Shown here piece by piece: positions 1 to 8,525 of a DNA stretch of 32,975 nucleotides (its first letter is position 1; every line of letters begins with the position of its first letter). Origin of the DNA: Pseudomonadota bacterium (lineage in GTDB: Bacteria; Pseudomonadota; Alphaproteobacteria; Sphingomonadales; Sphingomonadaceae); contig JAKOWQ010000185.1 in assembly GCA_029781465.1 (NCBI GenBank), positions 1 through 32,975 on the forward strand. Reading direction: 5' to 3'. Both the position numbers and the translations under genes were made by a program. Under the pieces are notes generated by a model that was not told the origin of the DNA, ran no database searches, and saw only the letters and a program-made list of their open reading frames with translations.

Positions 1-162
1 CGGCATTTTCGATCCCGCCAAAGGGTTTGTGTTTGCGCGAGGTCAACATGTCGCTAGCCTTCGCGGCATGGCCATTTCTGGCCGTCTATCCTTGGCATCC
101 AACTTGGGCGCCACATCTCATTGGAGCCGTGTCGCAGCGGCATGATCGATAGGGGCAAATAC
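1..162. other. Left-edge region upstream of first receptor, no gene assigned
   Basis: I see no supportable complete gene here. One plus-strand frame is open from the left edge to a TGA at 143-145 (about 47 codons) and could be the 3' end of an upstream gene, but its translation resembles nothing I recognise. The last bases carry the AGGGG ribosome binding site (151-155) of the receptor gene. The same AGGGGCAA stretch precedes the second receptor gene at 5371-5378, so the two genes share their translation-initiation region as well as their signal peptides. Confidence 0.4.
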
Positions 163-3100
163 ATGATGAACCGTCACAAGCGCGCGCTTTCGTGCGCGAC
201 AAGCCTGCGTGGTGCAGTGCTTGCCACCGCTTTGGTGGCCCTGGCCAGCCCGATGGCCGCCTTCGCGCAGGAAAGCGCGCCTGATTGTGTCGACGCGAAC
301 GGCGATGGCACCTGCGACAGCGCCGCGGATGGCACGATCGTCGTCACCGGCTCGCGCACCCGCCGCGACAATTTCGATACCCCCTCGCAGGTCAACGTGA
401 TCAACCGCGAAGACCAGATTCTTGCCGGTTCGACCTCGACCGCCGAAGTGCTGCAGGCTGCTTCGGTCACCTCGGGCACGTCACAGATCAACGGCTCGTT
501 CCTTGGCTTTGTGTCCGAAGGCGGCCCGGCGGCAAGCACGGTCGGTCTGCGCGGGCTTTCCTCCTCGCGTACACTGGTCCTGCTCAACGGACGCCGCCTG
601 GCCCCGGCCGGTGTCGGCCCGCAGCTGGTCGCGGCCGACCTCAACGTTCTGCCCTCGGCGGTGATCCGCCAGATCGAAGTGCTGCGCGAGGGCGCCTCGT
701 CGGTCTACGGTTCGGACGCTATCGCGGGCGTGATCAACGTCATCACCGAACCCAAGGTCGATGGTGTGACTTTCGACCTGTTCACCAACCAGCCGATCGA
801 GCACGGCGGCGGCGGGCGGAACTATCGCGGCTCGGTCGTGGCCGGCAAGGTCTGGGACCGCGGCCACATCACCGCCTCGTTCGAATACCGCGAACAGACC
901 GGCATGCGCGTGGGTGACCGCGATCTGTTTAGCTGCCCGCGTGACCTCTATTTCAGTCCGACCACCGGCCAGGAAGTCGGCGCGGTCGATCCGGCCACCG
1001 GCCAGCTGATGTGCTTCCCCTATACCACCAACGGTGGTTCGGGCATCGCCAGCGGGTACGGCATTTTCTTCAACTTCAACAACGGCCAATCGGGTCGTAT
1101 TACCTATGACAAGGATGGCACCACCCGTCTGGTCAACGGGCTGTTCCGCGTCGGGCCCAGCCCGCAGCAGCTGAAGGACCACGTTCTTTCGCCGGTGAAG
1201 ACCTATACCGGTTTCCTCAACGCCGCTTACGAGCTCGATGGTCTTGGCGACGCCGAAATCTACACCGAGGCGCTGTTCACCCGCCGTGAATCCCATCAGG
1301 ATTTCACCGGCCAGATCAGCATCAACCCGGTCAACCTCGATGGCGGCATCGAAGTGTATGGCGGCAGCTACGCCGGAACGCCCCTGTCGGATTATGGCTA
1401 TCCGACCAGCCCGTTCTTCCCGAATGCGCTCGCCAATCTGGGGATCAACTACTACACCCCGTTCATCGTCCCGGCCTATGAGCGTGAAAGCAAGCAGCGG
1501 GTCGATTTCCTGCGCTGGAACGGCGGTCTGCGCGGAAATCTTGGTTTCGGTGACTGGCGTTATGATGCAAACTTCCAGTATTCGCACACCAATTCGACCT
1601 CCTCGATCGACCAGACCACGCCCGAACGGCTGAGCAATGCGCTCGAAACCGTGCTGGCTCCGGCTGGAACCCCGAGCGAGCTGATCACCCACGCCACCAA
1701 CTATCAGGCCGGCAACGGAGCGGGCTACACCTGCGCCTCGAACGTCAACAGCTCGGGCCAGTTCATCGCCGGATCGACCTGCGTTCCGCTCAACATGTAC
1801 GACGTCGATATCCTGGTTGGCGGACAGATTCCGGCTGCGGTCTGGAACTACCTCTACCAGGCTGACGTGGGCCACACCAAGTTCGACCAGCTGACCGGGG
1901 CGATCAACCTGGACGGCACGCTGTTCGAACTGCCCTGGGGCAAGGTGCGCGCCGCGATCGGTTACGAGCATCGCTATGACAAGATCGTCGACACCCCGTC
2001 GATCGATGCCCAGAACAGCAATCTCTACAACTACAGCTCGGCCCAGATCACCCAGGGTTCGGACACGGTTGATGAGATCTACGGCGAATTGATCATTCCG
2101 CTGATGGCTGACAAGCCGCTGGTCAAGCTGCTCGAGCTCGACGTTTCGGGCCGCTACACCCACTATCGCTCGTATGGTTCGGACTTCACCTACCACTTCA
2201 ACGCACAGTGGGCGGTCAACGACTTCGTCCGGTTCCGCGCCAACTACGGAACCTCGTTCCGCGCGCCGAACCTGTATGAACAGTACGTCGCCGATCAGAC
2301 CGGATTTTACGGTTCGGCATCCGATCCGTGCTCAGGCTTCGGAACTGCCTACGCGCCGGGCGACAATGTCTATGACAACTGCCTTGCCGCGCTGACCCCG
2401 ATCCTTGGCGCCAATGCGGTCAACTACATCTCGACCGCCGGTCCGCAGGTCACGACCCGTGGCGGCGCCGGCTTCCTTTCGGCGGAAACCTCGCGTTCGT
2501 GGGGCGTGGGCGGCGTTCTGACCTTCCCGGTTGGTCCGGGCAACATCTCGTTCGCGACCGACTACTGGAACGTCAAGGTCAAGGGCGAAGTCACCACCCT
2601 TGGCACGCTGATCCTGCGGCGCTGCTATGAGGCAGATGATTTCCCCAACAACAATTACTGCGACCTGATTTCGGCTCGTCGCCCGGCGGGAGACCCCCAG
2701 CAAGGCACATTGTCGTCGTTCATCAACCCCTACCTCAACGTCTCGCAGCAGGCGGCGTCGGGGCTTGATTTCGACTTCCGTTATGCCACCCCGCTCGCCA
2801 ACGGCAAGCTGGTGGTGCGGGCTTCGGCCACGCGCAACATCCACCAGTACTACCAGCTGTTCGCGGACGATCCGGTCGATGATTACAACGGCACGTTGGG
2901 CGTCCAGGGCTTCGGCGCCGGTCCGAAGTGGGTCGGCAACCTCGAAATGCGATACACCTTCCCGGGTGACCGCGTGACCCTGCGTTATGGCGTTGATTAT
3001 GTCGGCAAGCAGGATTCCTCGCTGGGTTCGACCATCGGGGCGGCGTTCCTGGGCCAGGTCAATGTCGACCTGATCGCCGAGGAATACTGGAAGCACGGCA

Positions 3101-3297
3101 TCTCGCTGCAGTACAAGTGGCCCGATATCGGTCAGATCACCTTCGGTGTGAACAACCTGTTCGGGGCGACCCCGCCGGTGATCTCGTCGTGCCCGGTCTC
3201 GTCGTGCCAGTACACGCGCATCGGGAACGTGTTCAATTCGAGCAACTACGACATTCGCGGTCGTCAGGTGTTCCTGAACGTCACCCGTTCGTTCTGA
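163..3297 (+). CDS. TonB-dependent outer-membrane receptor, first of two paralogs
   Basis: This is an outer-membrane beta-barrel transporter that takes up a large ligand using TonB/ExbBD energy. The product is about 1044 residues. A signal peptide ends at AAFA-Q near residue 34. A short linker with two cysteines (42 and 51) around a DANGDG acidic loop follows, then the TonB-box/plug start TIVVTGSR (58-65). The plug carries the family hallmarks LRGLSSSRTLVLLNGRR and SSVYGSDAIAGVINVI. The barrel has many paired cysteines in predicted loops and ends in a C-terminal phenylalanine (TRSF), as barrels inserted by BAM usually do. The start at 163 has AGGGG seven bases upstream; ATG 166 is equally possible and aligns better with the second receptor. 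A strong terminator follows. The length exceeds typical siderophore receptors (about 700-800), as is common for sphingomonad receptors of unknown or carbohydrate/peptide substrate. The substrate cannot be read from sequence. Confidence 0.95.
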   Translation: MMNRHKRALSCATSLRGAVLATALVALASPMAAFAQESAPDCVDANGDGTCDSAADGTIVVTGSRTRRDNFDTPSQVNVINREDQILAGSTSTAEVLQAASVTSGTSQINGSFLGFVSEGGPAASTVGLRGLSSSRTLVLLNGRRLAPAGVGPQLVAADLNVLPSAVIRQIEVLREGASSVYGSDAIAGVINVITEPKVDGVTFDLFTNQPIEHGGGGRNYRGSVVAGKVWDRGHITASFEYREQTGMRVGDRDLFSCPRDLYFSPTTGQEVGAVDPATGQLMCFPYTTNGGSGIASGYGIFFNFNNGQSGRITYDKDGTTRLVNGLFRVGPSPQQLKDHVLSPVKTYTGFLNAAYELDGLGDAEIYTEALFTRRESHQDFTGQISINPVNLDGGIEVYGGSYAGTPLSDYGYPTSPFFPNALANLGINYYTPFIVPAYERESKQRVDFLRWNGGLRGNLGFGDWRYDANFQYSHTNSTSSIDQTTPERLSNALETVLAPAGTPSELITHATNYQAGNGAGYTCASNVNSSGQFIAGSTCVPLNMYDVDILVGGQIPAAVWNYLYQADVGHTKFDQLTGAINLDGTLFELPWGKVRAAIGYEHRYDKIVDTPSIDAQNSNLYNYSSAQITQGSDTVDEIYGELIIPLMADKPLVKLLELDVSGRYTHYRSYGSDFTYHFNAQWAVNDFVRFRANYGTSFRAPNLYEQYVADQTGFYGSASDPCSGFGTAYAPGDNVYDNCLAALTPILGANAVNYISTAGPQVTTRGGAGFLSAETSRSWGVGGVLTFPVGPGNISFATDYWNVKVKGEVTTLGTLILRRCYEADDFPNNNYCDLISARRPAGDPQQGTLSSFINPYLNVSQQAASGLDFDFRYATPLANGKLVVRASATRNIHQYYQLFADDPVDDYNGTLGVQGFGAGPKWVGNLEMRYTFPGDRVTLRYGVDYVGKQDSSLGSTIGAAFLGQVNVDLIAEEYWKHGISLQYKWPDIGQITFGVNNLFGATPPVISSCPVSSCQYTRIGNVFNSSNYDIRGRQVFLNVTRSF

Positions 3298-3346
3298 TAG
3301 GCCGGGCCGCCCGGCAGGTCCGGGTGGCTCAAGGCGAACTGCAAGG

Positions 3347-3376
3347 GGGGCGGGACTACAAAGTCCCGCCCCTTTT
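3347..3376 (+). terminator. Rho-independent terminator after first receptor
   Basis: A perfect 11-bp GC-rich stem (GGGGCGGGACT at 3347-3357 pairing with 3362-3372) has a four-base loop and is followed by TTTT (3373-3376). It lies 50 bases after the receptor stop and 33 bases before the sulfotransferase start. The sulfotransferase is therefore probably transcribed by its own promoter or by read-through. Confidence 0.9.
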
Positions 3377-3408
3377 CGTTAGGGTCAAAAGATGGCCGGA
3401 GAATCCCC

Positions 3409-5124
3409 ATGACCAGTGCACAGGTTCCCGGGCCGATCGCGGCCCTGCGCGCCAGATCTGTAGCCTTGCGGGCCAGTGGCGACCTGGCCGGCGCTGAAGC
3501 AGCCGAGCTCGAAGCCATCGCCGCGGGGATCGAACGCCCCGAATTCCGCGCCGCCGAGGCGGCCTTTGACGATGGGAATCTCGAGCAGGCCGAAGTGCTG
3601 CTCCGTGCCCACCTGCGCAACGACCCGCTCGATCCTGCGGGCGCGCTGATGCTTGGCCAGATCGCGGCCAAGTGCGGCGCCGCGCGTGAGGCGACAAACC
3701 TGTTCATGCGGGCGATAAAGCTGGCGCCGGCCTATCTCGAGGCCCAACTCTCGCTCGCCAAGCACCACCGCGACCATGGCGAATACGACGCCGCGCTCGC
3801 CGCCGCACAAGTCATCCTCGCGCGCCAGCCCGATCACTTGCCCGCGCTATCGCTGCGCGCCTCGCTGTTTGAACAACTGCGCCGTTTCGAGGAAGCCGAC
3901 GCGGCATTCGAGGAACTGCACCGACGCCATCCCGGCGATGCCCGTGGCTGGGCCAACCACGCCTTCATGCTCAAGACCGTCGGGCGCCAGACCGATGCGA
4001 TCGACGCTTATCGCAAGGCTCTGGCACTCGATCCCGGACACGGGCACGCCTGGTGGGGCCTTTCCAACCTCAAGACCTACCGTTTCGATGCCGATGATAT
4101 CGCCGCAATGCGCCAGGCGCTTGCCGTTGACGATCTGTCCGGGGAAGCGCGCACCCACCTGTGGTTCGCGCTGGGCAAGGCGCTGGACGACACGGACCAG
4201 CCCGAGCAGGCCTTTGCCGCCTATTCGTCGGGGGCGGAGATCCGGCTTCGGGCGCATCCCTATGATCCGCAGAAGGTGCAGGATCACGTCTCGAAGTCGC
4301 AGCGTACCTGCACCAGCGCGTTCTTCGCGGCCCGCCAGGACTGGGGAAGCCAGGCGTCCGATCCGATCTTCATCGTCAGCCTGCCACGTTCGGGATCGAC
4401 GCTGATCGAGCAGATCCTGGCGAGCCATCCCGCTGTCGAAGGGACCGAAGAACTCAAGGATATCGAACGCATCGCGCTGTCGCTGGGGCCGAAAGGCGGC
4501 ACCGGGGCATGGCTCGATGCACTTGGCGAAATGGGCGCTGCCGATCTGGCCCGGCTGGGCGATCACTATGTCGAGGCGACGCGCCGGTTTCGCCATACCG
4601 ATCGCCCGCGCTTTACCGACAAGATGCCCAGCAACTGGGTCTATGCCGGGCTGATCCATTCAATCCTGCCCCGGGCCAAGATCGTCTCGGTGCGGCGCCA
4701 CCCGCTTGGCTGCGGCTTTGCCAACTATTCGCAGCACTTTAACTGGGGCATCAATTTTTCCTACGATCTGGAACACATCGGAGGATTCTATCGCGCCTTC
4801 GTGCGCCAGATGGCCCATTTCGATGCGGTGTTGCCTGGACGTGTACATCACGTGATCTACGAGGATCTGGTCCAGAATACCGAAAGCGAAGTGCGCCGCC
4901 TGCTCGATTACCTCGAATTGCCGTTCGATGAAGGATGCCTGCGCTTCTTTGAAACCAGCAGGCCGGTCTATACCCCCAGCTCGGAGCAGGTCCGCACTCC
5001 GATCAACAGCGAAGGCATGGAGCGCTGGAAGCGTTACGAGCCCTGGCTGGGGCCGCTAAAGCAGGCGCTGGGCGATGTGCTCGATTGCTATCCGCAAGTG
5101 CCGCCGGGAATCTCCTCGCAATGA
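3409..5124 (+). CDS. TPR-repeat sulfotransferase
   Basis: This is a two-part protein of 571 residues. The N-terminal half (about 10-300) consists of helical tetratricopeptide-type repeats (for example AIDAYRKALALDPGHGHAWWGL), which usually bind a protein or peptide partner. The C-terminal half is a PAPS-dependent sulfotransferase. The 5'-phosphosulfate loop LPRSGST is at 325-331, the KMPSN segment at 405-409 corresponds to the second substrate-binding region, and SVRRHP at 427-432 corresponds to the 3'-phosphate-binding arginine region. No signal peptide is visible, so it should act in the cytoplasm. The start has GGAGA nine bases upstream. It sits between two paralogous receptors on the same strand. 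The family belongs to the TPR-containing sulfotransferases (Sulfotransfer_3-like), whose acceptors are mostly unknown. Whether the acceptor here is a protein, peptide or small molecule is open. Confidence 0.92.
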   Translation: MTSAQVPGPIAALRARSVALRASGDLAGAEAAELEAIAAGIERPEFRAAEAAFDDGNLEQAEVLLRAHLRNDPLDPAGALMLGQIAAKCGAAREATNLFMRAIKLAPAYLEAQLSLAKHHRDHGEYDAALAAAQVILARQPDHLPALSLRASLFEQLRRFEEADAAFEELHRRHPGDARGWANHAFMLKTVGRQTDAIDAYRKALALDPGHGHAWWGLSNLKTYRFDADDIAAMRQALAVDDLSGEARTHLWFALGKALDDTDQPEQAFAAYSSGAEIRLRAHPYDPQKVQDHVSKSQRTCTSAFFAARQDWGSQASDPIFIVSLPRSGSTLIEQILASHPAVEGTEELKDIERIALSLGPKGGTGAWLDALGEMGAADLARLGDHYVEATRRFRHTDRPRFTDKMPSNWVYAGLIHSILPRAKIVSVRRHPLGCGFANYSQHFNWGINFSYDLEHIGGFYRAFVRQMAHFDAVLPGRVHHVIYEDLVQNTESEVRRLLDYLELPFDEGCLRFFETSRPVYTPSSEQVRTPINSEGMERWKRYEPWLGPLKQALGDVLDCYPQVPPGISSQ

Positions 5125-5278
5125 TTCAGGCGGTCATTTGTCGACCTTTTCAAGTAACTTTAGTTATTTTCATTAGATAGCATAATATTGATGGCTCACT
5201 GTGATGTGAAAGCAACATCACGGAATCAATTCGTTGCTCAACTGTAACAAGATATTGCAACCCGATACTTGTGATTTA
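5125..5278 (+). promoter_or_regulatory. AT-rich upstream region of second receptor
   Basis: This 154-base stretch is clearly richer in A+T than its surroundings, which marks it as the likely promoter region of the second receptor. It contains no gene. I could not find a convincing -35/-10 pair that stands out from the AT background, so no exact promoter is assigned. It contains the operator-like inverted repeat at 5201-5221 and leads into the structured leader at 5279-5370. Confidence 0.5.
5201..5221. repeat. Operator-like inverted repeat upstream of second receptor
   Basis: There is a perfect 7-bp inverted repeat, GTGATGT (5201-5207) and ACATCAC (5215-5221), separated by seven bases. It lies in the AT-rich region about 160 bases before the receptor start. 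Its size and symmetry suit a dimeric helix-turn-helix regulator, but it could also form a hairpin in RNA. No regulator gene is encoded nearby. Confidence 0.45.
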
Positions 5279-5370
5279 CCCCGGCACCATGACCCTTGCG
5301 GTCGGCTTCCGGTGCCGGGGCAAACTTGCCCGGAAGTTTCTTGAAAAGCCGCGGGTCGCGGCGAGTTTTT
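5279..5370 (+). promoter_or_regulatory. Structured leader with terminator-like hairpin before second receptor
   Basis: Three consecutive hairpins precede the ribosome binding site. The first is a perfect 10-bp stem, CCCCGGCACC (5279-5288) with 5311-5320, whose loop holds a smaller GACC/GGTC hairpin. The second is a perfect 6-bp stem, AAACTT (5322-5327) with AAGTTT (5334-5339). The third is a perfect 6-bp stem, GCCGCG (5348-5353) with CGCGGC (5357-5362), followed by GAG and five T's (5366-5370), which looks like a weak intrinsic terminator. AGGGG follows at once. This could be an attenuator or cis-regulatory leader, or the first stem may simply end the sulfotransferase transcript. Confidence 0.45.
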
Positions 5371-5383
5371 AGGGGCAAGAAAC

Positions 5384-8300
5384 ATGAACACCCAATTCAA
5401 GCGCGCGCTTTCGGGCGCGACCTGCCTGCGTGGGGCAGCTGTGGTTTCCGCGCTGGTTGCTCTCAGCAGCCCGGTGGCCGCATTCGCCCAGGATGCGCCG
5501 GCCGACTGCGTTGACGGCAGCGGCGCCGCCTGCGGCAAGGAAGCGACCATTGTCGTCACCGGCTCGCGCATTCGCCGCCCGGACAATTACAAGACCCCCG
5601 ATCCGGTTCAGGTCATCACCCGTGAGGAAACCACCCAGGCCGGCTTCAACTCGACCGCGGACGTGCTGCAGAGCACGTCGGTGACCAACGGCACCGCCCA
5701 GATCAACAACTCGTTCGGCGGCTTTGTCACTGCCGGCGGCCCCGGCGCGAACACCCTGTCGCTGCGTGGCTTCGGCGCGACCCGCACGCTGATCCTGCTC
5801 AACGGTCGCCGCGTCGCCCCGGCCGGTTCGCGCGGCTCGGTCGGTTCGGCCGACCTCAACGTGCTGCCCAGCGCGATGATCGACCACATCGAAGTGCTCA
5901 ACGGCGGCGCCTCGTCGATCTATGGTTCGGACGCGGTTGCGGGCGTGGTCAACATCATCACCCGCGACAAGGTCAAGGGCCTTCAGCTCGAAGCCCAGCT
6001 CAACGCGCCCGATAACGGCGCGGGCCTGGCCCAGCGCTATTCGGTGGTGTTCGGCTACAACACCGATCGCCTGCGCCTTTCGGGCTCGCTCGAATTCTAC
6101 GATCGCGGCGCGATGAAGGTCGGCGATGTCGACTGGACCCAGTGCCAGACCAGCTACCGCAAACTCAATGCCAGTTCGGCCCCCGGAACGGGCGACTTCA
6201 TCGACCCCAAGACCGGCCAGCCCAAGTGCTATCCCACCGGCAGCACCGGCGAAAGCGGCGTGACGATCAACACCATCGGCGTTCCCAACTTCGCCGGCAG
6301 CATCGTCGATCTCGCCGCCGGAATTCCCACCGGCTACGGTACGCTCCCGACTTCGGCCGGGTTTGGCGCTGCCCCGACCACGACCACGATCGGCGGCCCG
6401 GCCAACAACCAGCAGGTCTGCAACCGCTTCCGTCCGGATTCGACTGCTACCGGAGCGTTGCCGGGCTGGGAATGCGTTGGTGGCGGCGCCCTTTCGCTGG
6501 GCATCCGCGACACCTTCTCGCCCGCTATCCTCAACAACGACCTGATCTCGCCGGCGCGGGTCTACACCGGCTTCTTCCAGGGCGCCTACGATACGGGCGT
6601 ACTCGGCGATGCTCAGGTCTATGCCGAATTGCTGCTCAACCGGCGCGAATCCAGCCAGACGCAGAACCGCCAGTTCACCATCGACTATCCGTGGAAGAGC
6701 CCGCTGGTTCCCGCCAGCCTGACCTTCCCGGTCCGCTTCCTGCCGCCGCAGGCATCGAACCCGGGGGTCGACGTGGGCGTGCGCGTATTCGCGGACTACG
6801 GCAACTATGAAAACCGCCAGAAGGTCGATTTCATCAAGGCGACCGGCGGCCTGCGCGGCAGCCTCCCCGCCGATTGGCGCTATGACCTGACCTTCTCGAA
6901 GTCATGGTCGGATTCGGACTATACCAGCGACCTGATCCTCACCAACCGGCTCAACCAGAGCCTTGATGTGGTGGCTTCGGGCAGCGGCTTTGCCTGCCGC
7001 GACACCTCCAATGGGTGCATCGCCGCTCCGGCGCTGACCCCGGCGGTGGTTGGCGGGCAGTTCCCGGCAGACTGGTTCAACTGGGTAACCCAGCCGGTCA
7101 CCGGCCACACCGCCTACCGCGAATCGACCGTCAGCCTCGATCTCGATGGCAAGGTGTTCGATCTGCCCGGCGGTCCGGCCCAGGTCGCGCTTGGCTTCGA
7201 ATACCGCAAGTCGTCGATCGACGACACCCCGGCGCTCGACAGCCAGAACGGCAACCTCTACAACTTCACCTCGTCGTCGATCACCCGCGGGTCTGACTCG
7301 GTGTGGGAAGTCTATGGCGAAGCCGAGCTGCCGCTCGTTCGCGACACGCCGGGTATTGAGGACCTGACCTTTACGGTTTCGGGCCGCTACACCCACTACA
7401 AGTCGTACGGCGGGCAGTGGACCTACAAGTTCGGCGGCCGCTATGCCCCGATCACCTGGCTGGCCTTCCGCGGCAGCTACGGCACCTCGTACCGTGCTCC
7501 GGCGCTGTTCGAACAATACCTTGGCGCTACCAGCGGCTTCCAGTCCAGCGCTGGCGATCCGTGCAACAACCTGACTTCGGCTTCCAACCCGGTCCGTGTT
7601 GCCAACTGCGCCTCGGAAGGTATCGGCACGGGCTTCAGCGCCACCTCGAGCATCGCTGTGCTGCAAAAGGGCGGCGCGGCTTCGGGGCTCAAGGCTGAAA
7701 CCTCGAAGAACTGGACGATCGGCGCGGTGATCGAGCCTTCGCTCGGTGCCTTCGGCGATCTCTCGTTCTCGGCCGATTACTTCAACATCCTGGTTTCGAA
7801 CGGGGTTTCGCAGCTTGGCTATTCGACCATTCTGCAGCAGTGCTACGACGATCCGGACTTCCGGGCCGAAAGCATCTGCTCCTACGTCACCCGCAATTCG
7901 GCCGCGCCCTACAACCTGACCGTCGTCACCGGCTATGTGAACATCTCGACCGCCAAGGTTTCGGGCTATGACTTCACGATGCGCTATGCGGTGCCGGTCG
8001 GTCCGGGCAAGCTGACGATCAACGCGGACCTCACCAAGTTCGAAAACCGCTACAACCAGACCCTGCCGACCGATCCGGTTACCAACCTGATCGGCACGCT
8101 CAACAATCCGCGTTGGACCGGCACGCTTGATGTTCGCTACAAGATCAACCGGTGGGACTTCCGCTGGGGTCTTGACTGGATCCAGGGCACCAACAGCTCG
8201 GCCAGCTACCTGGGTCTGAGCCAGGCGACGCGTGACACCTACGTGTTCGAGGCGCCGGACTACTACCTGCACTCGGCCTCAGTGCGTTATCGCGGCGATC

Positions 8301-8455
8301 ACTACGGCATCACTGTCGGCGTGCGCAACCTGTTCGACCGGGAACCGCCGCAGATCTCGTCGGGTGCCTACAACCGCATTGGCAACTCCCCGCTCTACAG
8401 CGGTTACGATTTCGCCGGGCGGACCTTCTTCGTGAACCTTTCGGCCGCTTTCTGA
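5384..8455 (+). CDS. TonB-dependent outer-membrane receptor, second of two paralogs
   Basis: This 1023-residue outer-membrane receptor is paralogous to the first one. The signal peptide (to about residue 34, AAFA-Q) is nearly identical in pattern. The TonB-box/plug start TIVVTGSR is at 55-62, followed by LRGFGATRTLILLNGRR and SSIYGSDAVAGVVNII. Shared barrel landmarks include a YTGF...GDAQVYAE...RRES block, a GRYTHYKSYG strand and the NLFDREPP segment, and the chain ends in phenylalanine (SAAF). The start is supported by AGGGG eight bases upstream. It differs from the first receptor mainly in the extracellular-loop regions, so the two probably bind related but not identical ligands. The structured leader and upstream inverted repeat suggest its expression is controlled separately. 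Confidence 0.95.
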   Translation: MNTQFKRALSGATCLRGAAVVSALVALSSPVAAFAQDAPADCVDGSGAACGKEATIVVTGSRIRRPDNYKTPDPVQVITREETTQAGFNSTADVLQSTSVTNGTAQINNSFGGFVTAGGPGANTLSLRGFGATRTLILLNGRRVAPAGSRGSVGSADLNVLPSAMIDHIEVLNGGASSIYGSDAVAGVVNIITRDKVKGLQLEAQLNAPDNGAGLAQRYSVVFGYNTDRLRLSGSLEFYDRGAMKVGDVDWTQCQTSYRKLNASSAPGTGDFIDPKTGQPKCYPTGSTGESGVTINTIGVPNFAGSIVDLAAGIPTGYGTLPTSAGFGAAPTTTTIGGPANNQQVCNRFRPDSTATGALPGWECVGGGALSLGIRDTFSPAILNNDLISPARVYTGFFQGAYDTGVLGDAQVYAELLLNRRESSQTQNRQFTIDYPWKSPLVPASLTFPVRFLPPQASNPGVDVGVRVFADYGNYENRQKVDFIKATGGLRGSLPADWRYDLTFSKSWSDSDYTSDLILTNRLNQSLDVVASGSGFACRDTSNGCIAAPALTPAVVGGQFPADWFNWVTQPVTGHTAYRESTVSLDLDGKVFDLPGGPAQVALGFEYRKSSIDDTPALDSQNGNLYNFTSSSITRGSDSVWEVYGEAELPLVRDTPGIEDLTFTVSGRYTHYKSYGGQWTYKFGGRYAPITWLAFRGSYGTSYRAPALFEQYLGATSGFQSSAGDPCNNLTSASNPVRVANCASEGIGTGFSATSSIAVLQKGGAASGLKAETSKNWTIGAVIEPSLGAFGDLSFSADYFNILVSNGVSQLGYSTILQQCYDDPDFRAESICSYVTRNSAAPYNLTVVTGYVNISTAKVSGYDFTMRYAVPVGPGKLTINADLTKFENRYNQTLPTDPVTNLIGTLNNPRWTGTLDVRYKINRWDFRWGLDWIQGTNSSASYLGLSQATRDTYVFEAPDYYLHSASVRYRGDHYGITVGVRNLFDREPPQISSGAYNRIGNSPLYSGYDFAGRTFFVNLSAAF

Positions 8456-8480
8456 TCGCAAGCGCCATACTGAAAACAAA

Positions 8481-8514
8481 GGGGCGGTACCGCAAGGTGC
8501 CGCCCCTTCTTCTT
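8481..8514 (+). terminator. Terminator after second receptor, probably bidirectional
   Basis: An 11-bp stem with one G-T wobble (8481-8491 pairing with 8496-8506) is closed by a GCAA tetraloop and followed by TTCTTCTT. Read on the minus strand, the stem is followed by TTTGTTTT, so it can also end the convergent gene that stops at 8526. Confidence 0.88.
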
Positions 8515-8525
8515 GGGCGACGCCA

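Noticed and set aside
2..145. Possible 3' end of an upstream gene at the left edge
   Set aside because: A frame is open from the edge to TGA 143-145, but its translation has no recognisable feature and chance open stretches of this length are common in GC-rich DNA.
481..2196. Long open frame antisense to the first receptor (about 570 codons)
   Set aside because: It is a GC-rich shadow frame opposite a strongly supported receptor gene; its translation is low-complexity, rich in R, G, A and V, with no domain. The same applies to long frames opposite the second receptor (6902-8272), the DUF4139 gene (13178-14653), the lipoprotein M16 gene (19415-21472), gatB (25375-26901) and gatA (28651-30063).
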